A stretch of 64,000 nt of DNA from Synchiropus splendidus (Eukaryota > Chordata > Actinopteri > Syngnathiformes > Callionymidae): contig NC_071334.1 of the NCBI RefSeq assembly GCF_027744825.2, positions 37,913,937-37,977,936 on the forward strand, written 5' to 3'. The notes below the pieces were generated by a model that was not told the DNA's origin, did no database searches, and saw only the letters and a list, made by a program, of their open reading frames with translations. A program made the translations under genes and the position numbers. Position 1 is the stretch's first letter, and every line of letters begins with the position of its first letter. Positions 14,919 to 23,625 of the stretch are shown piece after piece.

Positions 14919-15507
14919 TGTCGCTCGGGTTTGGATTTCAAGGTTTTGTGTGCTGGGCAATTGGCTGTAACAAGCCGTCCCTAATTCCGAGTACACCACC
15001 TCCCTTTGCCTCTCTGGTAAAGGGCCCCCTCGTGTGGTCAACTCAGTCAGCCTCTTGTTGCAGACACGGTTCTAAAACTATAATAGATGTATCAACTTCA
15101 CCTATTATTTCAGTGAGTAGTGTCGGCGCTTCACTGAGCGGGTTATTTAATTCGCCCGACCTGTTGAGAAACAGGTTCTTGACCTTACAATGCTACACCT
15201 TCTACCGTAGTCTCTTTACTTAGCTTCGTTTAGGGACACATGATTAGATCCTCAATCCATTCCTTAAATAAAATATTACCTCAGCCTTCTGAACTACCAC
15301 TTTATCATTGACATAATAATTCAGGATGGAATAATGCTACCAGTCGAGACATTCACTACATGTGCACAGGAAAAGGAATCAAACATTAATTCAATCCAGC
15401 ATTAACTCACCTATAACCCAGTTGATGGTAGTACAGGAGCCAGTCGATTCTTTAGTAGTCAGGGATCGATGCCGTTGTGCCTTTTCAGTACTTAATTCGT
15501 ACTCAGT

Positions 15508-15513
15508 TTTATT
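15508..15513 (-). promoter_or_regulatory. candidate polyadenylation signal in 3' LTR
   Basis: AATAAA in viral sense, about 985 nt into the LTR. It is conserved in the other LTR at 32926-32931. Other A/T-rich strings nearby make the assignment uncertain. Confidence 0.35.
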
Positions 15514-16104
15514 TTGTTTTTATGTCAAAAGTATTTCTCCAAAAAATTGATAAAAAGGATAACAAAACAGTACAATCAATAAAGAATAAAATTCAATACA
15601 AAAATGATAAAAGGGTAATAAAACAATAAAATTCAAAAAAGGATAATAAAAACAATAAAATCAATAAACATCAATAAACTCAAGGGTATTGCCAGATGCT
15701 TATACCCAACAAAGTCAAAGGCACTGCCAGACGCTAGTGCACATACATAAATGTCAAAAAATCATATAATCAAAATGCATACACAATAAAAAGGATTAAG
15801 TCAAAGATCCTAAAAAATATATTCAAAGTATATGCAATAGAAGAGATTAAGTCAAAAGAATTAATCATAAAAATCAACCAATCAATAATAAAAAACCATA
15901 AGAGAACAACAAAAAGAGTTAAATCAAATGGCCTAAGAGCAAGAGCAAGAGCACCGTCCCAAGTTAAGATACAAGACCTTACAGCAAACGGATGAAGCCA
16001 AAAGCGTGGATCAAGAGCGAGAGCGAGAGGTCAGTTTATCCTAGACCTTCATAGCAACATTGCCGATTTCAATAAACAATCCCCCAATGCGTCATTAATG
16101 GGTG

Positions 16105-16183
16105 ACGTGTTCTTGTCATCTTCAGTGGAAAGTTTTAATTTTCATCACGTGTTCTAGCTGTCGTCCTTAGTGGAAAGTTTTAA
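16105..16183 (-). promoter_or_regulatory. imperfect direct repeat in U3 (possible enhancer)
   Basis: Two adjacent imperfect copies, 16105-16138 and 16147-16183, each start with ACGTGTTCT and end with AGTGGAAAGTTTTAA on the plus strand. The same pair is in the 5' LTR at 33523-33556 and 33565-33601. Short tandem repeats in U3 are typical of retroviral enhancers. The first copy is preceded by TG, giving a CRE-like TGACGTG. The enhancer role is inferred. Confidence 0.5.
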
Positions 16184-16498
16184 CTTCATTAGAGACACCC
16201 CTTATGTCTTGTGCAGATGTTTTAGATTCATTGAACATGCTGAGTGTTAGTTTCATTGTTTTGATAAATGTAACTTATGTTCTAAGTGAAGACCACAATG
16301 TTCTATTAATACAACGTTCCTTCTAAGTGTTAACCATAATCGCAAGCTCGGCTTAAAAACATGTTCTGCTTACAAATTCACCCTGAGGTTAGAGCATGCC
16401 CTGCAAGTTCAAAAGTGCAAAGCATACAGATTCAATTAGTGCTCATAATAAGTGCAAAGCATGGTTATAATATTTTCGATTTTCCAGTATATACAACA

Positions 16499-16507
16499 TC
16501 CCCCTCC
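16499..16507 (-). other. polypurine tract
   Basis: In viral sense the purine run GGAGGGGGA directly abuts the TG start of the 3' LTR. This is the expected site of plus-strand priming. A T-rich stretch lies just upstream in viral sense, as often seen before retroviral purine tracts. Confidence 0.85.
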
Positions 16508-16521
16508 GAAAATATCCTCCT

Positions 16522-17445
16522 TCACCATTTGTCTAAGTCCATCGATTCATCTTCTTCATCTTTTTCATCTTTTTCATTCATTCGGGACTCAAGCTCCTTC
16601 AAATCTTCCTCCTTCAGCCTTCTCAGCACATTCATATAGTAGTCGAACAATTTCTGTGCAGACTCCTTGCCTCTACCGGTAGATGTCGCGGCGGCGTTCG
16701 TTGAAGGAGGAGTGAGGTCGCTTCCTCTGCTCGGACGATTAGGCATGGTGGGATCTGGACTCTCATCTCGGGGGGTGGTAGGAGAGTATTCGTTCCGCTC
16801 AGGCGTAACAGGGGTCGAAACTCTGGGGGTATTCGGACGCACCGGAGATGATGTGTTCACAGGATCAGCCGACCCTGGAGATGTGTTCACAGGGTCAGCC
16901 GACCCTGTGGAGGTAACATTAGCTGGGACATCTGTGAGCTGTTTTGAGTCTGGGAAGACAAATTTGTTTTTTATCATATTTAACCCACATTGATGACAAT
17001 TTTTCAGGACATGGCCCTCATGTTTACATAGGAGTAGATTTTTGAGAGTCATTACATTACCTTCACAATAGTCGCAATTTGTTGCACCGGTGTCTTCCGG
17101 AGATTTTGATTGATCTTTCGGATTTTCTTCATCCGTCTCACCTTCAGTTAGCGAGGTGTCACTCTGCTGTGATCGAGGAAAGGACTGCAGGTGTACGTAC
17201 GTTGGTACGGACACGGAGGCCCTTGGACGTCTGGGTGCCCTTGGGGCGGGAGTAGCTCCCGAATCCGAGTTAGCAGATGGTCCTGTATCAGGCAGACAGT
17301 TGTTCCCCTGCCCAGGAGGCGAAGCAAACTGAAATACCCAACCGCTTCTGGATGTCGCAGCTCTCTCTACCCAGCGTCTCGGCGGATTAGTTCTCCGAGG
17401 AAAGGGCCTCCCACCGCGCCTAAATCGCAGGGCGCTTCCAGTCAT
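16522..17445 (-). CDS. 307-aa zinc-motif, acidic-tail ORF (candidate transactivator)
   Basis: ATG at 17445, ending 14 nt before the polypurine tract. Order of parts: an Arg-rich N-terminus (RFRRGGRPFPRR, PPRRW); a Pro/Ser linker; a Cys/His cluster C124-x2-C127, C140-x-H142-x2-H145, C150-x2-C153 consistent with a zinc-bound fold; a Ser/Thr/Pro-rich stretch with the duplicated GSADPVNTS; and a charged helix (LFDYYMNVLRRLKEED) with a strongly acidic end (NEKDEKDEEDESMD). Basic, zinc-binding and acidic parts together are typical of a DNA-binding transcriptional activator, and complex retroviruses often encode one just before the 3' LTR. Activator function is inference. No family recognised. Confidence 0.7.
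   Translation of the reverse strand: MTGSALRFRRGGRPFPRRTNPPRRWVERAATSRSGWVFQFASPPGQGNNCLPDTGPSANSDSGATPAPRAPRRPRASVSVPTYVHLQSFPRSQQSDTSLTEGETDEENPKDQSKSPEDTGATNCDYCEGNVMTLKNLLLCKHEGHVLKNCHQCGLNMIKNKFVFPDSKQLTDVPANVTSTGSADPVNTSPGSADPVNTSSPVRPNTPRVSTPVTPERNEYSPTTPRDESPDPTMPNRPSRGSDLTPPSTNAAATSTGRGKESAQKLFDYYMNVLRRLKEEDLKELESRMNEKDEKDEEDESMDLDKW
16855..16912 (-). repeat. short in-frame direct repeat in the 307-aa ORF
   Basis: Two adjacent copies of a 30-bp unit, each carrying CAGCCGACCCTG on the plus strand and each encoding GSADPVNTS plus one residue. It lies in the disordered Ser/Thr/Pro linker. Confidence 0.75.
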
Positions 17446-18274
17446 GTTCTCCCTTCAACACAGCCAGAGCTTCTTTCTCATTTCCGCTTATTATCAGTTG
17501 GGCAAAATTCTGCCATGAGACTGGTCCTTGAACATGCCACCCCAATGCGGTGGGCACTGTTGTTCTATTTTTCAATAATTCGCTCATCCACTCGAAGTAA
17601 CCACGAGGGCAAAATCCTCCCTGATAATGGTGTAGACTATACCCCCCATGCCATAATCTACCATGTTCACTGAGTATCAAGTCCTCCCAGTCCTCATACA
17701 CGCTCACAGCGTCTCTTTGCCACTGAGTCACCATCAGTAAGTTTGGGTCACGGAGGTGAATCTGGTCCCCTGGACGTCGGTAACCTGGCTGTATGTTTCC
17801 CGGCCCCCAAGGTCTAGCGGGACTAATGAACACCAAATCTTTATCATACACTTCTCCCACCTGTTCCGTTTTCAACAACATTCCCTGCACCACATATGGA
17901 GGATGAAATCCTCCCTGTTCAATCCAGGATGTCTGCCCAGGTCCTATAGTACAGTGGTACACCCTAAGGGCGTACGTGGTCAATGGGGGCAACTTATCAT
18001 CCCCTGGGAACGTGAACTCCCAGTGTTCGGCACATACCACTGGAAGCCAGTGTACTAATGGCTCATTCTCCTGGCACATTACCACGAAACGTGGCCATGC
18101 CTGGAGGATGAACGGGGTCTCTTTTTCAAATGACCACACGATCTTTCTCGTTGGTTTGATTTCGAGGGGCACCCATATCTTTTGGACCTTCTTTCGGTGT
18201 TCTTGGGTGACGACGCCGTGTGATACTTTTGCTGTAAATCTCATGAGGGGCTTATTCCTCCAATATTCAATCAT
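17420..18274 (-). CDS. 284-aa accessory ORF in the 3' region
   Basis: ATG at 18274 overlapping the previous stop. It is intact to 17420 and overlaps the next ORF by 26 nt. The product is Trp/Pro/Gly-rich with no signal peptide or membrane span. It includes WEFTFPGDDKLPP, YRRPGDQIHLRDP, YEDWEDLILSEHG and YSLHHYQGGF. By position (after env, next to the 3' LTR) it matches the tas/bet region of foamy viruses or orf region of other complex retroviruses, but I cannot assign homology. The WED...SL...GF string resembles one in the 281-aa ORF downstream of pol. Function unknown. Confidence 0.65.
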   Translation of the reverse strand: MIEYWRNKPLMRFTAKVSHGVVTQEHRKKVQKIWVPLEIKPTRKIVWSFEKETPFILQAWPRFVVMCQENEPLVHWLPVVCAEHWEFTFPGDDKLPPLTTYALRVYHCTIGPGQTSWIEQGGFHPPYVVQGMLLKTEQVGEVYDKDLVFISPARPWGPGNIQPGYRRPGDQIHLRDPNLLMVTQWQRDAVSVYEDWEDLILSEHGRLWHGGYSLHHYQGGFCPRGYFEWMSELLKNRTTVPTALGWHVQGPVSWQNFAQLIISGNEKEALAVLKGEHDWKRPAI

Positions 18275-18465
18275 TTTGGTGGAGTGTCCCCAACTAAAAA
18301 CCTACGGCGTCCTATGTCTGCAGGGCGGACTTTGGTTTTAGGATCAAGGGGCTCCATGATCACATCCAGAGCTAACAGCACATTCGTCTCCTTTGTGCCC
18401 CATGGATCCCATTGATCCGCCTTGTCGTTCCCGTCCGTAATCACAATTGGGCCCTGCAGAAACAT
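18271..18465 (-). CDS. 64-aa ORF, possible exon leading into the 284-aa ORF
   Basis: ATG at 18465. An acceptor-like TTTCTGCAG lies four codons in (exon from 18453). The product is polar and Asp/Pro-rich (VITDGNDKADQWDPWG) with a basic PADIGRRRF segment. Its stop TGA overlaps the ATG of the 284-aa ORF as ATGA at 18274-18271, in the -1 frame. It is probably either a translationally coupled small protein or the N-terminal part of the larger one separated by a frameshift. Confidence 0.45.
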   Translation of the reverse strand: MFLQGPIVITDGNDKADQWDPWGTKETNVLLALDVIMEPLDPKTKVRPADIGRRRFLVGDTPPK

Positions 18466-18529
18466 TACAAAATGTCAATTTTGAGAAGGTCTACTGACAG
18501 CAGACGCCATTCCAAACAACCTAATGTCG

Positions 18530-18781
18530 TTAGGAGTTTTCCATAGTGTCATGGGATAACAAGACCAATGACGTGTGTAAAGGGGTTACTTTCCTAACTA
18601 AAAAACGAATGCATCCTACTACTAATCCGAAGATGCACCCTAGGCAAGTTTTTTGCTTGTGTAATGGAGGAACAAATACTACTTGTAACATGGACAGTAT
18701 CATAAGATCAATAAAATCTGTCCCTACCTGAGGAGGATTTGCTGGGTCATACCCGGTGTTGTTCGTCTGGTTGCTTGCCAT
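18530..18781 (-). CDS. 83-aa ORF with two hydrophobic segments and internal splice donor
   Basis: ATG at 18781. The first 18 codons are polar (Asn/Pro/Thr-rich) and end exactly at a donor-like CAG|GTAGGG (GT at 18727-18726). The unspliced continuation has hydrophobic runs LMILSMLQVVFVPPL and CLGCIFGLVVGCIRFLV. The donor is in phase 0, as is the acceptor at 18454-18456, so the polar start could be spliced onto the 64-codon frame downstream. Either a small membrane protein, or the first exon of a 3' regulatory gene, or both. No family recognised. Confidence 0.45.
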   Translation of the reverse strand: MASNQTNNTGYDPANPPQVGTDFIDLMILSMLQVVFVPPLHKQKTCLGCIFGLVVGCIRFLVRKVTPLHTSLVLLSHDTMENS

Positions 18782-18792
18782 GCTCAGTGCGA

Positions 18793-19224
18793 CTAAATGT
18801 GAGATACTTCCTGCGCAGCTTTGCCTGTGTGCTTGTAGATGGAGGTGTTACCTTCAGTTTCCTGTTGACGTAGATGGAACATCAGTATGTCTGCTCCAAT
18901 GTATGCCCATGTCAGCATCATCCAGAAGATAGTCCAAACACTATCTCCTGGATCCGTGCAGTGTTCAAACACTTTTGGGTGTTTAATGTATCGCGGGTAA
19001 TAAGCCATGGAGCTCAGTGTATCGTTTTGTAACATTGTGTCATTTTGCCATTTAGTCAATCCTTCAGTGATGTCATAAACCAATGCCTTGGCACTGATTA
19101 GGATGTATTTTTCTGTTATTATAGTGGTTGTTTCAACTTTTCTCCATTCCAGAAGAGATCTATAAGTACTCTGAGTGGTTATGGATCTACAAAGAGTATT
19201 AGAGAGTTTGTTCTCTAACACCAA
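18793..19224 (-). CDS. 143-codon membrane-protein-like ORF
   Basis: The first listed codon is TTG. The frame is open upstream only to a TAA about 25 nt before and has no ATG there. A good acceptor-like sequence (CTACTTCTCCAACAG, exon from 19230) sits at its start, so expression by splicing is plausible. The product has an ectodomain-like part with two NDT glycosylation sequons (QNDTMLQNDTL), one Cys (HCTDPGD), and a strong C-terminal hydrophobic segment (SVWTIFWMMLTWAYIGADIL) with a short tail. It looks like a small membrane glycoprotein. The family is unknown. The next ORF starts 11 nt after its stop. Confidence 0.5.
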   Translation of the reverse strand: MVLENKLSNTLCRSITTQSTYRSLLEWRKVETTTIITEKYILISAKALVYDITEGLTKWQNDTMLQNDTLSSMAYYPRYIKHPKVFEHCTDPGDSVWTIFWMMLTWAYIGADILMFHLRQQETEGNTSIYKHTGKAAQEVSHI

Positions 19225-19382
19225 TCTTCTCTGTTGGAGAAGTAGGTAATTTTAAAATTAAGTGATTCATATATTATTATGATGGTGCCGAACACCCATA
19301 TTAAGGTCATAAATTTAATCCTGAGGTTTTCCTTATTCGCTTCCCCCTCAGGTACTTTTGTAGCCGATACCTTGGTCTTCAT
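19215..19382 (-). CDS. 55-aa single-span membrane ORF after env
   Basis: ATG at 19382, TAG at 19217-19215. It starts 30 nt after the env tail stop. The product has a charged N-terminus (about 23 residues) and one hydrophobic span (FMTLIWVFGTIIIIY), with a short polar end. This resembles a type II anchor. It overlaps the start of the following 143-codon frame. The two may be one membrane protein split by a one-base change near 19230, or separate exons. No family recognised. Confidence 0.45.
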   Translation of the reverse strand: MKTKVSATKVPEGEANKENLRIKFMTLIWVFGTIIIIYESLNFKITYFSNREDWC

Positions 19383-19411
19383 ATCTGTAAGACATAAGCA
19401 AGGTCCCTGAG

Positions 19412-19747
19412 TTAAACCTCACTATAGCCTTCGTCCGATGATTTTTTCCATTTTCCTTGTGTCTTTTTCCTTATGTCTTCCTTAACGTCTCGAAGAGCTT
19501 TCTTCAAGAACTCTCTTTCTTGTCTATCTTTTCGTCTGCTGGCTGCACGGCACGGATAGCAGCACATACTGTTAAAGCACCGACATGAGGTGACTACTTT
19601 AGAGATTGCAGCAAGACCTATGAGGACTGCTAACACCATAAGTATCCATTTTATGTACCACCACATTAATTTAATTATTTCCCACACGGCGTCTACCGTG
19701 TCTACAACTCCTTGTCCTACCCCATACACCGTCGCTTCTGCTACCAT
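19412..19747 (-). CDS. env: Env C-terminal anchor and tail, -1 frame
   Basis: 111 codons from an internal ATG at 19747. The frame is open a little further upstream, to a TAA at 19792-19790. It reads a Gly/Val-rich segment (GVGQGVVDTVDAVWEI), a Trp-rich pre-anchor (LMWWYIKW), a hydrophobic span (ILMVLAVLIGLAAI), then a Cys cluster (CRCFNSMCCYPC) suited to palmitoylation and a charged tail of about 50 residues ending GYSEV. This is the expected end of a retroviral TM subunit. It directly overlaps the end of the long env frame, so it is the displaced tail of env rather than a separate gene. Without it the long frame has no C-terminal anchor. Confidence 0.85.
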   Translation of the reverse strand: MVAEATVYGVGQGVVDTVDAVWEIIKLMWWYIKWILMVLAVLIGLAAISKVVTSCRCFNSMCCYPCRAASRRKDRQEREFLKKALRDVKEDIRKKTQGKWKKSSDEGYSEV

Positions 19748-19749
19748 AC

Positions 19750-22700
19750 CTATGAATCCAAACCATCCTGCTGTCGGGGTTTTAGTGCGTTATAGGATGT
19801 TTCGTTATAGGATATTTTTGAAAGAATCCTATCATCTATAGAGTATACCTGTGTCCGTGATTTTGCATGCACATTGTCTTTATCACATAGCTGATCCCGG
19901 TATGTTTCATAGCGATTGTACATTAAGAATCCCGGGTTTATGCTTTCCAGAAACCCGAATGGAGCCGCTACTTTTGGCCAGTGTGGTACGGCTACATGGA
20001 CTCCTAGTCGTCCACACATTTCTTCCCTATTTTTCGACAGTATACCATGTGTCCCCCACCTTGTGGTAAAATAGGACTCATGTTTTCTTTTTAATTGTTT
20101 AGCTATTCGAGATCCATTAAAACATCCGGAGGTATTACACGGAATATAACCCCAGAGGTGTGGATCGCATAGATTAGAATCATGACTGTATACCGCCTCA
20201 GGTTTCAAATTAGGTGCACGAAAGCATTTTTGGTATCCTGTAATACTTAAATTAAAATACTCAGGGTCATTGGGTTGCCATCTGAGCTGTGGGTACTGAA
20301 TGTTGCTTAGGACGGGGAACCAGGTTTTCCTAAATTCAGTTTTGTCAAATCTTTTGTTTTTTGTCTTCTTCATATTATTGATCTCAAAGAGGTCTAGACC
20401 TGCTATTAAAAACCTCTCCGTAGTCATTAGAGTAGTGTGGACAAACGGGAATGATGACTGAATTGTTCTTACGTGGTGCCATTCTGAGTATCGTTTAAAA
20501 TATTGTCTGACTGTTTTCAGATGATTGGCCAACAGAAACTGCGCTGTGTACTTTATGGGAGGTTCTACCCCCATTCCCTCCTTTTGTACACTACTTTTCC
20601 CCGGGACAATTATCATGTTATTAAAATGGGGCCAGGCCCGAATAGACACTTCTCCATTGGAATCATTCCAGGAGACTTCTTTCCTTCTGAGAAAGTTCTG
20701 GTAATTAGCTAATTGATCCTGAAGGGCCATTCCCGAGGTTCTTTCACCTCCTGTAATTTGTGTAATATCTCCCCACAGTTGGCCTGGGTTAAACAATAAT
20801 GTTGCTTCTTTAAGTGTAGCATACCACGTCCTTTGGTCATTATCTCGGAGTCCTTCCGTAGATGGTCTCTTCCATTCAGTAATATTTTCTTGGAACACTG
20901 AGTCGTAACACCACATCCCTTGCTCAGTCTGTACTTCTATCTCATATTTTTTAACTCTTTCCTTCAAATTGTTCAATGGGTTTGTCAGATGTGGGAGTCC
21001 GGAGCCCACCAGAAATTGATGTATTATCGTAGTATTCTTCTTTACTTTCTGGTGAGCAGTAAGAGTATTTTCTTTTAGTTCTTTATATGACACAATATGG
21101 GGCCATATCAGCATTCCTAAGCTTTCTGTGTCAAACGAGTTCCATCCTAATCCTTTTCCTAACAAAAGGCCGGCTAACTGAGACCATTCCCATGCTTTAA
21201 AGAAAACCGTGGGGTCTTTTTCAGCCTCATTATTTAGACGTGTCGGAGAAATAGTATACTTATGGTCTCCTTGCCCTTGACCACTAGGTCGTCGACCAAT
21301 GGAGTTTCTAGATGGGAGTGGGCAGAATAGATTGACCGGTAGGTCTTTGGTACAGTCCTCCATTGCTCTTGCCCAATCTTCTCCCCTCATAGGATAAAAT
21401 ATTCTGTTTTCTGTATTGTTAGGTTTTTCATTGATGAGCTGATATGCATATCTTACATGAGTAATGTTTATCCTTAGTACTTTGGACAAACATTGCTTAG
21501 CCTCAGCCCACCAGGTCGACTGATTATTATTGACCCAATTCCTCCAGGGTTGTTGAGTCATCATGGGAATTGCTAGTCCTATCTGATCCCTTCTACACTC
21601 ACAGGGCTCTTTGTGACAATCATTTCCTTCTTCCATTCCTTTATTATTAAACTGCATGTTATGGCATAATATACCATTTTCTTGCAGCGCCCCTAATTTG
21701 TACCACATGACCCTTCGCTGCACGACAGGGTATTTTAGCCATAATTTCCAAAATTTACTATCTGAGTGCTGATCTGCAATGTATGCCTTTCCTGTCCCGT
21801 TAATTTTGTTCTTATTTTGTTCAGTCGTGGTGGATAGCAAATGCCATCTCCAATAAACATTACGTAATCCAGTGTCTTGTGCGTCGGCATCATCGCCATC
21901 ATTTTCAGGTCCTCTGTTTCTGCAATTTTTTCCTGGCTTGCATCTGGGGTAAACCTCCTCTCTCCTGAAATGAGTGTCAGGGGGAGGCTTGCCGTCTGAC
22001 CATGGTCTGGAACCATTTGCCATCAAATAAAAACAATTCTCAAATTGTCTGTCTTCGTGTTCGGAGAGAATGAACGCAGTTTGTTGTTCCTTCTTTCCTT
22101 TGTGTTTATTTTGATTCGCCGCTACTATAGCGGCAAAAGTAACAATAGATGATAACGACGTGGTTTTTGCCTCTACCTTTTGGAACATTCCTTTAGTGCA
22201 TAGGCTCTCAAGTGTGTACTCCTGCCCTCTTCTCACTCTTCTAGGAGCAGGGTCAGTCAGATCAATGTTTAACACATCGGGGTCAGGGTTGGCCGAAAAA
22301 GGCAGGGGGGCTATATCTAACAGAAGCTGTCCTATTTGATTACTTTTATCCCATTCATCATTTCCATAAATTTCCGTGGTTGCCCACAGTTCTTGTTCCC
22401 ATGTTTTATTATCATAGCTGTCTGGTTCAATTCTTTTGATAATCGGGGCATCCCATATATGGGTAGCATTAATCTTCTGACATGTTTTCATCTGATAATA
22501 CCTATCTTCTCCCATCGTCCAGCCTCGTCTGGTCTGTTGGGCAAAAACTCTATAATGACAGGTTTTAACAGGGCTAATGCCGATGGACCATCCAGAGAGT
22601 CTCATCTCCTCATGATTTATTAGCTTTACTTTTACTGTTACGAATTCCTTGGATGTGGGTCCATAACTGGATACTATATCCTCCCAGGTATTGTAACTAC

Positions 22701-23625
22701 ATAAGGTTTCGTTCTGCTGACCACACTGAGCCTTGTATCTACACAGCCTTTCATATGCCTGAGATGCGTGAAGAAGCCAGCTCATGAGTCCTTCATCACA
22801 ATCTGACACATTGGCACTTTTAAATTGGATATCACAATCTCCGGTGTCCTTCTTATCTGGACTTGCAGATTCTGAAGTGTCATTATTAATTTCAATGTGG
22901 TCTGATAATGGGATTGTCTTAATAAAAGCAGGCGGGGGAACATAGGTTTCTATTTGGTCTTGAGTAGTATTGGCATTTTGTTTCTGACTATTTATAGTGG
23001 GGGTAATTGTCATGATGGTAGCTGTCAAAATAGTAGCTGCTTCTGTGATTTTGTTCACAGAGCTTTTCACACTCTGGCGCTGTCTCTGTCTGGGTTTTGC
23101 GGTGACAGCCCGACCTGTCATTTCCTGTTCAGCAGATTTTTGCTCAGCATATTGACACGTGCCACTTACAGCTCCGTGTATATTTAGATAGACAGCTGCT
23201 TGTCTCATCCATAAAGCTTGATCAAATTGAGTGCCATTTTTCTCTGTTGCAATTGGTAGGGGTATTTCTCTAGTTTCTGGAGTCAGAATGGTGCAGTTTT
23301 TAGAGTGTACTGTTTTTAATTTCCAACGTCGGGTGACACTGCTAGTATGGGTCATGTGTTCATAGACTATATTTGACCATGAGGCTATCACTAATATTAG
23401 TATGAATAATAACATTCCAATTATAAAAAGACTCAAGGGAGACATCCTTGTGGTTTTCTCCCATTCCTTGATCATTTTGTCTCGTTTCATTTGTTTCCTG
23501 GAAATTGTAGCTGGCGTCTGGTGTTGCATGTCTTTGGCTTGATCTTTATATGCCAATTGTTGTCTTGCCTTAAATTGCCACCAGCGCCTAGCTTTCCAAT
23601 ACCAGAATTTGTCCCATAAATTCAT
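19750..23625 (-). CDS. env: Env glycoprotein, main frame (1,291 codons)
   Basis: ATG at 23625. The N-terminus is Trp-rich (WDKFWYW, RRWWQF), followed by a basic cytoplasmic-looking stretch and a membrane segment at about residues 64-83. This matches the foamy-type Env leader, in which an uncleaved N-terminal anchor contacts Gag. Basic sites follow: RQRQR at about 179-183 and a furin-type RRVRR at 461-465. Many N-x-S/T sites and Cys residues mark the ectodomain. Unusually, about 830 residues follow RRVRR in this frame, far more than a normal TM subunit. The frame stops at 19752-19750 just before the C-terminal anchor, which lies in the -1 frame. The switch must fall at 19753-19789, which contains a C4/A4 run (19776-19783). 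So this env is truncated as assembled. Confidence 0.9.
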   Translation of the reverse strand: MNLWDKFWYWKARRWWQFKARQQLAYKDQAKDMQHQTPATISRKQMKRDKMIKEWEKTTRMSPLSLFIIGMLLFILILVIASWSNIVYEHMTHTSSVTRRWKLKTVHSKNCTILTPETREIPLPIATEKNGTQFDQALWMRQAAVYLNIHGAVSGTCQYAEQKSAEQEMTGRAVTAKPRQRQRQSVKSSVNKITEAATILTATIMTITPTINSQKQNANTTQDQIETYVPPPAFIKTIPLSDHIEINNDTSESASPDKKDTGDCDIQFKSANVSDCDEGLMSWLLHASQAYERLCRYKAQCGQQNETLCSYNTWEDIVSSYGPTSKEFVTVKVKLINHEEMRLSGWSIGISPVKTCHYRVFAQQTRRGWTMGEDRYYQMKTCQKINATHIWDAPIIKRIEPDSYDNKTWEQELWATTEIYGNDEWDKSNQIGQLLLDIAPLPFSANPDPDVLNIDLTDPAPRRVRRGQEYTLESLCTKGMFQKVEAKTTSLSSIVTFAAIVAANQNKHKGKKEQQTAFILSEHEDRQFENCFYLMANGSRPWSDGKPPPDTHFRREEVYPRCKPGKNCRNRGPENDGDDADAQDTGLRNVYWRWHLLSTTTEQNKNKINGTGKAYIADQHSDSKFWKLWLKYPVVQRRVMWYKLGALQENGILCHNMQFNNKGMEEGNDCHKEPCECRRDQIGLAIPMMTQQPWRNWVNNNQSTWWAEAKQCLSKVLRINITHVRYAYQLINEKPNNTENRIFYPMRGEDWARAMEDCTKDLPVNLFCPLPSRNSIGRRPSGQGQGDHKYTISPTRLNNEAEKDPTVFFKAWEWSQLAGLLLGKGLGWNSFDTESLGMLIWPHIVSYKELKENTLTAHQKVKKNTTIIHQFLVGSGLPHLTNPLNNLKERVKKYEIEVQTEQGMWCYDSVFQENITEWKRPSTEGLRDNDQRTWYATLKEATLLFNPGQLWGDITQITGGERTSGMALQDQLANYQNFLRRKEVSWNDSNGEVSIRAWPHFNNMIIVPGKSSVQKEGMGVEPPIKYTAQFLLANHLKTVRQYFKRYSEWHHVRTIQSSFPFVHTTLMTTERFLIAGLDLFEINNMKKTKNKRFDKTEFRKTWFPVLSNIQYPQLRWQPNDPEYFNLSITGYQKCFRAPNLKPEAVYSHDSNLCDPHLWGYIPCNTSGCFNGSRIAKQLKRKHESYFTTRWGTHGILSKNREEMCGRLGVHVAVPHWPKVAAPFGFLESINPGFLMYNRYETYRDQLCDKDNVHAKSRTQVYSIDDRILSKISYNETSYNALKPRQQDGLDS

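Larger units (their letters stand above)
14919..16498 (-). repeat. 3' LTR
   Basis: A 1,580-bp terminal repeat, same orientation as and equal in length to the copy at 32337-33916. I count about 28 mismatches by eye and no indels. In viral sense it begins TGTTGTATATACTGG and ends GAGCGACA. The middle (about 15540-15960) is very A-rich on the plus strand. Short forward open frames here (for example 14918-15223 and 15362-15550) recur in both LTRs but have no recognisable product. I cannot place the U3/R/U5 borders with confidence. Confidence 0.95.

Noticed and set aside
14918..15223. Plus-strand ORFs inside the LTRs (14918-15223, 15362-15550 and the 5' LTR copies)
   Set aside because: They exist in both LTRs only because the LTRs are duplicated. 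They are antisense to the virus, and no product is recognisable.
15660..15860. TATA box in the LTR
   Set aside because: Several TATA-like strings occur in the A/T-rich part. One (near 15699-15704) is altered in the 5' LTR, so no single promoter element can be supported.
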